Shown piece after piece: positions 1 to 9,514 of a DNA stretch of 13,905 nucleotides (positions are counted from its first letter, which is position 1; each line of letters begins with the position of its first letter). A program made the position numbers and the translations under genes. The stretch spans positions 1-13,905 of the forward strand of contig PUPG01000174.1 of the NCBI GenBank assembly GCA_003553005.1. Reading direction: 5' to 3'. The notes below the pieces were generated by a model. It worked only from the letters and a program-made list of their open reading frames with translations. It ran no database searches and was not told the origin of the DNA. This DNA comes from Bacteroidales bacterium (lineage in GTDB: Bacteria; Bacteroidota; Bacteroidia; Bacteroidales; UBA7960).

Positions 1-719
1 ATGGTGTCGAAGGATTTGCACCCACCAGGCATATCGTTAAAGAAGACGGTTCTGCTGCCAAGATGGATGAAACACTTGATTTTAAAGTGATTGAATTCAA
101 TAAAGAGAGCAAGAAGATTGTGGTTTCCCACACCAAGGTTTTCCAGGATGTCAAATATGCTGAACGCGCCTCTGAGGCCGCAGAAAGAAAGACAAAGGAA
201 AAGGCCACCAAGAAGGCGATGAAGAAGGTGAAGGACAGCCAGGAAAAAACCACGCTTGGTGATATCGACGCATTGGCCAACCTGAAATCAGCCATTGAAA
301 AGACGGAAGAGACCCAACGCTCAGCCAAGAAGGAAGAGGCACTGAAGAAGCTGGAAGCCAAGGCTGCTGAAGAGAAGAAGAAGGCAGAAGACCAGCCTGA
401 GGCTGCAGACACAGAAGCCAAAGAAGAGAAGCCCAAAGCAGAGGCTAAGGAAGAGAAGGCCGAAAAAGAGGATAAGCCTGCAGAGACAGAGGAAGCCAAG
501 GCCGGCAAAGAAGAAGAGCCTAAGACAGGTGAAGAGGCAGAAGAAGCCGCACCCGGTGCGCCCGATGCCAAAGAAGAGGAAAAGAAAGAGAAGAAAAAGC
601 CTGCAGCAAAGAAAACCGCATCCAAAAAAGAGGAAGAAAAGGCTGAAGAGCCTGAAGCTGATGAGGAGAAAAAGGATGAAAAGGACGAAGGAGAGGCCGA
701 CGAGAAGAAGGAAGAATAA
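1..719 (+). CDS. rpsA: 30S ribosomal protein S1, C-terminal part (5' truncated)
   Basis: The reading frame is open from the left edge (first full codon at position 3), so the gene begins outside the window. About 238 residues are visible. The first ~50 (GVEGFAPTRHIVKEDGS...KVIEFNKESKKIVVSHT) are the end of an S1 RNA-binding domain as in bacterial ribosomal protein S1, which helps load mRNA on the 30S subunit. A linker with TTLGDIDALANL follows; this motif normally lies at the very end of Bacteroidota S1. Here it is followed by about 140 more residues made almost only of Lys, Glu, Ala, Asp and Pro, with no predicted fold. The ATG at 63 is internal, because the S1 domain is already in progress upstream. 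The ATG at position 1 is in another frame. A strong terminator follows the stop. The S1 assignment is firm; the role of the tail is unknown. Confidence 0.9.
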   Translation, partial: GVEGFAPTRHIVKEDGSAAKMDETLDFKVIEFNKESKKIVVSHTKVFQDVKYAERASEAAERKTKEKATKKAMKKVKDSQEKTTLGDIDALANLKSAIEKTEETQRSAKKEEALKKLEAKAAEEKKKAEDQPEAADTEAKEEKPKAEAKEEKAEKEDKPAETEEAKAGKEEEPKTGEEAEEAAPGAPDAKEEEKKEKKKPAAKKTASKKEEEKAEEPEADEEKKDEKDEGEADEKKEE

Positions 720-741
720 AGTTTCCTCCAAATAATTTGCA

Positions 742-778
742 AAGCGGGTTGTCTGATGCAAGGCAACCCGTTTTTTTT
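742..778 (+). terminator. Rho-independent terminator of rpsA
   Basis: An 8-10 bp stem (gcgggttgtc pairing with ggcaacccgt, including G-T pairs) with an 8-nt loop is followed directly by eight T residues. It starts 23 bases after the rpsA stop codon. Confidence 0.92.
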
Positions 779-780
779 GG

Positions 781-804
781 TGCCAAATGCTTTTCGATTT
801 GGCA
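781..804. repeat. Perfect 8-bp inverted repeat next to the rpsA terminator
   Basis: TGCCAAAT and ATTTGGCA are separated by 8 bases and lie 3 bp beyond the T-run of the terminator. Neither strand has a T-run after it, so it is not a standard terminator. It could be a protein site or a structure that protects or ends transcripts of the convergent oxidoreductase gene. Confidence 0.4.
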
Positions 805-919
805 GATCAGGATTTGGAAAATAAGACCTGGCTAATTTGCGGCAAGGGTTGCAGCCCTGGCATTTTCGCAATAAATCTCGAATCGTCCGGGGCAACTACC
901 AGGTCAGCTGTTTGGAAGG

Positions 920-933
920 GACCGGTGCCGGTC
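920..933. repeat. GC-rich inverted repeat downstream of the FAD/Fe-S oxidoreductase
   Basis: GACCGG TG CCGGTC is a perfect 6-bp inverted repeat, 15 bp beyond the stop codon of the minus-strand gene. It lacks a following T-run, so it is at most a weak or Rho-assisted end signal. No better terminator for this gene was seen between 780 and 948. Confidence 0.3.
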
Positions 934-948
934 AGTGTAAAATAACGG

Positions 949-3906
949 TTACAGGTCTTCCTGTGGCGGCTTCTGCCGAAGGCTTCGGAACAGGACCTGG
1001 GCCGGATGTATGGCCTCACGGCCCGTACCCTCCAAAATTTGCTGGCGGCAGCTTGTCCCGGATGCAACAATGGTGTCAGTCGGCGCTGTTTTTCGGATAG
1101 CCGGGAAAAGCGCCAATTCACCAATTTGCATGCTCAGGTCATAATGGTTTTTTTCAAACCCGAATGCCCCGGCCATGCCGCAGCACCCGCATTCGATGGC
1201 ACTCACGGAGTGCCCCGGAAGCAGGGAAAGCATCTTTTCGGTGTGGTTGATGGATGACAGGGCTTTCTGATGACAGTGCCCGTGGTAATGGATGTTTTCT
1301 TTCCCTGGCTGAAATAAGGAGGCGGAGATCCTTCCCTGGTCCATTTCGCGCGCAATGAACTCTTCCAGGGTAAACGTCCGTGCTGCCAGGGCCAAAGCCT
1401 TCCCGCGCAATTCATTCCTGAGCAACGCCGGGTACTCATCCCGGAAGCACAGGATGGCAGAGGGTTCAATGCCGACCAATGGGGTTTGCGGGGTAATGTG
1501 TTCATGCAGTTGCTCCACGTTGTGCCTGGCAATTTGCTGCGCCTTTTCCAGCATCCCTTTGGATATTGCTGCCCGGCCGCTCTCTTTGTGGGAGCACATG
1601 TGCACCTGGTAGCCCAGGCGGTTGAGCAGCAACACGGTTTCTATGCCAACCTGGGTGTCATTGTAATTGGTAAACTCATCACAAAACAGCAACACACCCG
1701 CATTGCCTTGATTGGCTTGATTTAGTCGCGAAAGGTTATTCCCTGCCCATTTTCTCAGACTCTGTTTTTGCAGCAGGGGAAGCCTCCTATGCTGGTGGAA
1801 TCCGAGGATGCTTTTGATCACCGGGGCACTTGCCCGTCCATCCGCAAACCAGTTAAACAACCGGGGAAACTTGCTTCCCAGGTTGTTTGCCCTGGCGTAG
1901 GCCCCGATGATTTTTGCGCGGAATGCGATGCCGTGCTGGAGATAATATTGCTGTAGCGCCTCCGCTTTGTAGGCGGCCATATCGACATTGGAGGGGCACT
2001 CTGACTTACACGCTTTGCATGACAGGCAAAGGTCCAGCACGTGCAGGATGGCTGGTTCATCAAAAGGGTTCTTTTTCCGCGAATTGGTCAGGTATTCCCT
2101 TAGCAGGTTAGCCCGGGCACGGGTGCTGTCGTATTCATTTTGTGTAGCATGGTAGGATGGACACATGACACCACCTGACTGAGGTGGTTTCCGGCAATCT
2201 CCTGAACCATTGCACTGTTCAATGGCCCGCTGAATCCCCTGGTTTTGGCTGAAGTCCAGAAAGGTTTTGATTTTCTTTGTTTCCTGACCGGGCTGGTACC
2301 GCAAAGCGGTTTTGATGGAAGGGGTGTCTGTGATCTTGCCTGGGTTCAGCAACTGATCCGGGTCCCAGGTGGCTTTAACCTGGCGGAGCAAGTCCGTACA
2401 CTTTTCTCCCAGTACGACCGGAATAAAATGTCCGCGCAGCCTGCCGTCGCCGTGCTCACCACTGAGTGATCCGCGGTATTTTCTGACCATGCCCGCCATC
2501 TCCTCTGCCACCTGGTAAAACCGTTCAATGTCTGCACGGCTTTTCATGTTCAGCAACGGGCGCAGATGCAGCTCGCCCGAACCGATGTGGGCATGGTACA
2601 CGCAAGACAGGTTCAGCTTGTCCAGCATGGCGTTGACATCCCGGATAAAGGCCGGCAGGTCCTCTACGCGGACGGCCGTATCTTCAATGACCGAGACCGG
2701 CTTGGCATCCCCCGGGATATTTGTGAGCGACCCCAGGCCTGCTTTTCGCAACGCCCAGACTTTTTGTATGTCTTGTCCCCAAACCCGCGGAAAATGGTAG
2801 CCCAGATTGTGTTTGCGCATCTCCGCCTCCAACTTGCTCGCTTCTGCTTCAATCGCTTGCCTGTGCACTCCCATCAGTTCCACGATCAGGATGGCCCCTG
2901 GTGTTCCCTCCAGAAAAAAACGATTTTTGGCCTGCGCCCGGTTTTGCCGGGTGCGTTCCAGGATGTGATGGTCCATGAGCTCCACGGCCGCCGGCTGTTG
3001 TTTCAGCGCGATCAGGTTGGCCTGCATGGCCTCCGCTACGGTGTCCAGGTGCACACAAACCAGGCATTTTTCCCTTGGCGGCAATGGTACAAGGTTAAGC
3101 TTGATCTCTGTAAACAAGGCTAACGTGCCTTCAGACCCACTCAGTAAGGTGGCAAAATTGAATGGTTGACTACCCCCGAAAGGGGTGGTGTCCAGGAGCA
3201 GATCCAATGCATAGCCGGTATTTCTTCTTTTGATTTCGGGATGCGGGTAATTGTCCAGTATCTCCCTTTGGTTTTCCTGGTTGGAGAGCAATTTGAAAAT
3301 GCCCTGGTAGATATTGTTTTCCAGTTTGCTGCCAATGCATTTCTGCCGGAAGGCATCTTTATCGAGCGGCCCAAAAGTAACCTCCTCGCCGTTGGCGAGC
3401 AAGCCCTTGATCTCCAGGGTATGGTCACGCGTGCTCCCATAAATGAGGGAGTGTGCCCCGCAAGCGTTGTTGGCCACCATGCCGCCGATCATGCAGCGGT
3501 TGCTGGTGGAGGCTTCGGGACCAAAGAATAAGCCGTATGCTTCGAGGTAGCGGTTCAGGTCATCCAAAATCACCCCGGGCTGAACCCTTACCCATTGTTC
3601 GTGGGTGTTTAGTTCAAGGATGTGGTTCATCCGTGAAAGGTCGACCACCATCCCGTGTCCCACCACCTGACCTGCCAGGGATGTTCCAGCCGTGCGTGCA
3701 GTCACCGGCAAATGGTGCTTTTGGCAGAATGCCAGCATCTTGCCCAGGTCTCCGGCGTGAGCAGGCAGGCACACTGCAGCCGGCACTTCACGGAATACCG
3801 AGGCATCTGTGGCATATAGCAGCCGCTGGTTGATGCCGGTATGCAACACCCCCTCAAGTTGTGCACGCAAGTCTTCAAAAGGAATGGATAAGGATGTGGA
3901 AACCAT
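949..3906 (-). CDS. FAD-binding and 4Fe-4S oxidoreductase (fused GlcD/GlcF-like 2-hydroxyacid dehydrogenase)
   Basis: 985 residues. The N-terminal half is an FAD-linked oxidase of the vanillyl-alcohol oxidase/PCMH type: FAD-binding region about residues 40-270 (GGMVANNACGAH at 141-152), then the C-terminal substrate domain with HIGSGELHLRP (440-450) and SGEHGDG (482-488). The second half is an iron-sulfur module: Cys 565, 571 and 582 (MCPSY), then CLSCKACKSECP (627-638), then a CCG-type domain with HGHCHQKAL (875-883) and ECGCCGMAGAFGFE (905-918). Such GlcD-GlcF fusions, for example E. coli YdiJ, oxidise D-2-hydroxyacids (D-lactate, glycolate or D-2-hydroxyglutarate type substrates) and pass electrons through the clusters to a quinone or other carrier. 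The substrate cannot be fixed from sequence. Length is close to YdiJ. It is a single gene with its own promoter, divergent from lolD and convergent with rpsA. Confidence 0.9.
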   Translation of the reverse strand: MVSTSLSIPFEDLRAQLEGVLHTGINQRLLYATDASVFREVPAAVCLPAHAGDLGKMLAFCQKHHLPVTARTAGTSLAGQVVGHGMVVDLSRMNHILELNTHEQWVRVQPGVILDDLNRYLEAYGLFFGPEASTSNRCMIGGMVANNACGAHSLIYGSTRDHTLEIKGLLANGEEVTFGPLDKDAFRQKCIGSKLENNIYQGIFKLLSNQENQREILDNYPHPEIKRRNTGYALDLLLDTTPFGGSQPFNFATLLSGSEGTLALFTEIKLNLVPLPPREKCLVCVHLDTVAEAMQANLIALKQQPAAVELMDHHILERTRQNRAQAKNRFFLEGTPGAILIVELMGVHRQAIEAEASKLEAEMRKHNLGYHFPRVWGQDIQKVWALRKAGLGSLTNIPGDAKPVSVIEDTAVRVEDLPAFIRDVNAMLDKLNLSCVYHAHIGSGELHLRPLLNMKSRADIERFYQVAEEMAGMVRKYRGSLSGEHGDGRLRGHFIPVVLGEKCTDLLRQVKATWDPDQLLNPGKITDTPSIKTALRYQPGQETKKIKTFLDFSQNQGIQRAIEQCNGSGDCRKPPQSGGVMCPSYHATQNEYDSTRARANLLREYLTNSRKKNPFDEPAILHVLDLCLSCKACKSECPSNVDMAAYKAEALQQYYLQHGIAFRAKIIGAYARANNLGSKFPRLFNWFADGRASAPVIKSILGFHQHRRLPLLQKQSLRKWAGNNLSRLNQANQGNAGVLLFCDEFTNYNDTQVGIETVLLLNRLGYQVHMCSHKESGRAAISKGMLEKAQQIARHNVEQLHEHITPQTPLVGIEPSAILCFRDEYPALLRNELRGKALALAARTFTLEEFIAREMDQGRISASLFQPGKENIHYHGHCHQKALSSINHTEKMLSLLPGHSVSAIECGCCGMAGAFGFEKNHYDLSMQIGELALFPAIRKTAPTDTIVASGTSCRQQILEGTGREAIHPAQVLFRSLRQKPPQEDL

Positions 3907-3979
3907 GCTGTGTAAATCTTATTGGCCTTCCGAACGGCCTGCTGGTGATGCCAAAACGGGATCATCAGTGTCTTGTCTT

Positions 3980-3987
3980 CAAAGATA
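3980..3987 (-). promoter_or_regulatory. -7 promoter box of the FAD/Fe-S oxidoreductase
   Basis: On the minus strand TATCTTTG matches the Bacteroidota -7 consensus TAnnTTTG exactly. It lies 73 bp before the start codon, giving a leader of about 65 nt. No convincing -33 TTTG was found at the usual distance; a TTG lies 24 bp upstream. Confidence 0.6.
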
Positions 3988-4236
3988 CGATAAATCAAAG
4001 GAATCGCGCATCAACGGCAACCCCCAAATGTCGACCCTTGTCCCCAGCACCACCCCCCAATAACCCTTTAACCCCATAACCCCATAACCCTTTAACCCCA
4101 TAACCCAATAACCCTTTAACCCCATAACCCTTTAACCCCATAACCCTTTAACCCTTTGAACGCATAACCCAATATCCAGCTACGCTCAGATCGTGGAAAT
4201 GCAGGCAACAAGCACGGAGTGACGAGCTTTTTTATG
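3988..4236. other. Divergent intergenic region
   Basis: The 390-bp gap between the oxidoreductase and lolD starts holds the two outward promoters and the 8-bp repeat array. The stretches 3988-4053 and 4174-4236 show no coding frame, hairpin or other signal that I could identify. Confidence 0.5.
4062..4173. repeat. Tandem array of 8-bp telomere-like repeats (AACCCYWT)
   Basis: Fourteen consecutive 8-bp units: AACCCTTT (6 copies), AACCCCAT (5), AACCCAAT (2) and one degenerate GAACGCAT, all in strict 8-bp register. One further decayed unit (CCCCCAAT) lies just before at 4054-4061. The minus strand carries runs of 3-4 G separated by 4-5 bases, which fits G-quadruplex formation. The array sits between two divergent promoters, of the oxidoreductase and of lolD, and is not coding. 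Confidence 0.9.
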
Positions 4237-4244
4237 TATCTTCG
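4237..4244 (+). promoter_or_regulatory. Probable -7 promoter box of lolD
   Basis: TATCTTCG is one mismatch from the Bacteroidota -7 consensus TAnnTTTG and lies about 60 bp before the chosen lolD start. No clear -33 element was seen upstream. Its position argues against the upstream GTG (4219) and ATG (4234) starts, which would precede the transcript start. Confidence 0.45.
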
Positions 4245-4302
4245 CATCAGGCTGCAGGCGGATCCTCAGGATATTCCATGTAAAAACTACCGGCTTATGT
4301 CA

Positions 4303-7970
<3,668 letters not shown>

Positions 7971-7990
7971 GTCGAAATCTTTGATGAGCA

Positions 7991-8020
7991 ATAAGATAAA
8001 GAGCCTGTTTTGTTGTACAA
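7991..8020 (-). promoter_or_regulatory. Promoter of the UspA gene
   Basis: On the minus strand a -33 TTG (8018-8020) is followed after 19 bp by a -7 box TATCTTAT (7991-7998), 20 bp before the ATG at 7970. Spacing fits the Bacteroidota promoter, although the last two bases of the -7 box deviate. Confidence 0.5.
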
Positions 8021-8033
8021 GTTATGAATTATT

Positions 8034-8048
8034 TTTTGTTTAACAAAA
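8034..8048. promoter_or_regulatory. AT-rich palindrome upstream of the UspA promoter
   Basis: TTTTGTT T AACAAAA is a 7-bp inverted repeat around one base, centred about 22 bp upstream of the -33 element. Position and form fit an activator or Fur/Crp-like dimer site, but no regulator can be named. Confidence 0.3.
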
Positions 8049-8134
8049 GTTAAGCGTGTCGGGACCAGGGTAGCCGTTTGCAAAAATGAACATGGCTACA
8101 CAAGGCAGGTTGAGTTTGTCGGGCAAAAGGGGAA

Positions 8135-8146
8135 ATGCTGCAGCAT
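8135..8146. repeat. 12-bp perfect palindrome between DUF6048 and UspA genes
   Basis: ATGCTGCAGCAT lies 30 bp beyond the DUF6048 stop codon. No T-run follows on the minus strand, so it is not a standard terminator. No other terminator for the DUF6452/DUF6048 pair was found. Confidence 0.3.
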
Positions 8147-8175
8147 AAAGCAGGGGGAGGATGGAATACGCGTTT

Positions 8176-8835
8176 TCAGCGCAGGGGTATCCGGTACATG
8201 ATATAGTAATGAAGCGAAAGGCTTGTGTTGCTGCCTGACTTGCCAAAGCCACTGATGAAATAGGGGTCCATGGCGGGTGATGCGGTGTCGGTCAGCATCA
8301 ACCTGCCGCGAAGGCTCCAGCCAAGGAAAACGTGCTGCCACATTTCAGTCTTCAGGCCAAGGCCGACCTCCAGCCAGTGGGCCCGGTAGCTTTCAGAGGA
8401 GATGGCCGTTTCGCGATCTCCCCAGTAGGGGTCTGGGATGAGGATAAAAGGCGCTTCGTGATTCAGTTTTCCGTACCCGTAGCGCAGGGATGCCAGCAGG
8501 ACATCATTGGGGTTGTCGGGGTTGCGTTCCAGGATATTGAAATCAGCCCCGATGCGGATAAAGTAGCCATCTGCCTCATAGATATGGGTCTCCTTCTCCA
8601 CATCCACTTGCAGCAGGCCACCTTCGACAACCAAAAAATGGCTTTTACGCCATTCCAGGTCCAGCGTAATTTCGCCGGTGATGGTTTCGGGCTCAAGCAG
8701 GTGGCGGGCAAAACCTGACACATCGACCCCAAGCCGCACCGATGGCACGAAAAGGCTGTCTTCTTCAGCTTCGGCTATCCCAACCTGGCTAATTGCCAGG
8801 AATGGTATCAGGAACAAATATTTGAATATGCTCAT
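8176..8835 (-). CDS. DUF6048 family protein, probable outer-membrane beta-barrel
   Basis: 219 residues. It begins with a cleavable signal peptide (MSIFKYLFLIPFLAISQVGIAEA, cleavage near residue 23). The rest alternates polar and hydrophobic residues in strand-like stretches: SVRLGVDVSGFARHLL, ITLDLEWRKSHFLVVEGGLLQ, FIRIGADFNIL, VLLASLRYGYGKLNHE, AHWLEVGLGLKTEMW, and the end SLSLHYYIMYRIPLR. These features match DUF6048, a Bacteroidota-specific family thought to be a small outer-membrane barrel; no function is known. The start is fixed by the signal peptide, even though it lies 47 bp inside the upstream DUF6452 gene. DUF6452 and DUF6048 are usual neighbours, so they probably work together in the outer membrane. 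Confidence 0.82.
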   Translation of the reverse strand: MSIFKYLFLIPFLAISQVGIAEAEEDSLFVPSVRLGVDVSGFARHLLEPETITGEITLDLEWRKSHFLVVEGGLLQVDVEKETHIYEADGYFIRIGADFNILERNPDNPNDVLLASLRYGYGKLNHEAPFILIPDPYWGDRETAISSESYRAHWLEVGLGLKTEMWQHVFLGWSLRGRLMLTDTASPAMDPYFISGFGKSGSNTSLSLHYYIMYRIPLR

Positions 8836-9307
8836 CCAATGAGTTTGTTACTTCAGGCACTTCCAGGTGAAGGCCTGTAATGTGGTGGTTGGTATGATCA
8901 GTATCAAGCAGGTCAAAAAATACAGTAAACCCGCATTCAACCGATATCAGGTGTGTTTCTCGCGCATAATGCAGCCATAAAGTGTCTTGCGTGTGAAAAA
9001 AATCAAAAACAAAAGCAGAGCTGTCCGCATGGATGTTCAGTGGCAACTCCAGGCTTGACACTGCATAGAGGGTGTCATGTACGGGATCGTCAGGTTTTTC
9101 CAGGCTATGTACCATCAGGGAGTCGATGGTTGTCCAGAACGGCTCACCTTCTTGTCCTTCGGGATAAAAACCGACGCGCAGGTTGTTGGCGGTGGCTTCT
9201 TCACACACTTCGTCGTCATCGCATGCGGATAGCGAAACCACCAGGGCGATGGCTATGAGCCACAGGGTGCGCCTGGTGAAAAATGCATATGTGCTGAAAG
9301 CTTGCAT
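8789..9307 (-). CDS. DUF6452 family lipoprotein
   Basis: 172 residues. A signal peptide of type II with lipobox LSAC (Cys29) is followed by DDDE. In Bacteroidota, acidic residues directly after the cysteine act as a lipoprotein export signal to the cell surface, so surface exposure is likely. The mature part is beta-rich (NNLRVGFYPEG, DSAFVFDFFHTQDTLWLHY, ISVECGFTVFFDLLDTDHTNHHI) and fits DUF6452; function unknown. No downstream in-frame ATG lies before the lipobox, so ATG 9307 is the start. A perfect -7 box ends only 4 bp before this ATG, which suggests a leaderless or nearly leaderless mRNA, or that the true promoter lies further up. Its 3' end overlaps the DUF6048 gene by 47 bp in another frame, implying coupled translation. 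Confidence 0.8.
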   Translation of the reverse strand: MQAFSTYAFFTRRTLWLIAIALVVSLSACDDDEVCEEATANNLRVGFYPEGQEGEPFWTTIDSLMVHSLEKPDDPVHDTLYAVSSLELPLNIHADSSAFVFDFFHTQDTLWLHYARETHLISVECGFTVFFDLLDTDHTNHHITGLHLEVPEVTNSLDEHIQIFVPDTIPGN

Positions 9308-9311
9308 GTCG

Positions 9312-9319
9312 CAAAAATA
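9312..9319 (-). promoter_or_regulatory. -7 box directly before the DUF6452 start codon
   Basis: On the minus strand TATTTTTG is an exact TAnnTTTG match, only 4 bp from the ATG at 9307. If used, transcription would begin at or within a few bases of the start codon. The -33 region falls in the G/C-tract repeat and shows no clear TTTG. Confidence 0.4.
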
Positions 9320-9327
9320 AGAAAAAA

Positions 9328-9388
9328 GGGGAAGGGGTTAAATGGGTTTGGGGTTTTGGGTTCAGCGTTCTGTGTTTTGCGTTCTGTG
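9328..9388. repeat. G-tract stretch and 14-bp direct repeat
   Basis: Positions 9328-9360 on the plus strand hold six runs of 3-4 G separated by 2-6 bases, a strong G-quadruplex pattern. Read on the minus strand the runs are spaced about 7-8 bp apart and resemble the AACCCYWT array at 4062-4173. Directly after, GCGTTCTGTG occurs twice (9365-9374 and 9379-9388). From there to 9475 the sequence is a GGTTGA-rich low-complexity stretch. No gene is seen in 9308-9514. Confidence 0.6.
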
Positions 9389-9514
9389 CATAACCGGGGT
9401 TTTGTGATTGATCCTGGTGATGTGGTAAATTGTTGGGTTAATTGGTTTGAGGGTTGAAGTTGGAGGTTGAGCGGCGGTGAAGGCCCGTAGATGAATGGGT
9501 GAAAAAGCAGATGA

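Noticed and set aside
321..761. 146-codon minus-strand frame rich in Leu, Phe and Cys opposite rpsA
   Set aside because: It is the reverse complement of the purine-rich Lys/Glu tail, which automatically gives Phe/Leu codons; it also crosses the rpsA terminator.
4054..4173. The tandem array considered as a CRISPR
   Set aside because: The units are 8 bp with no unique spacers and no cas genes nearby.
4219..4302. GTG or early ATG start adding up to 28 residues to lolD
   Set aside because: The likely -7 promoter box lies at 4237-4244, and LolD proteins normally begin a few residues before the first strand, as with [11 protein letters not shown].
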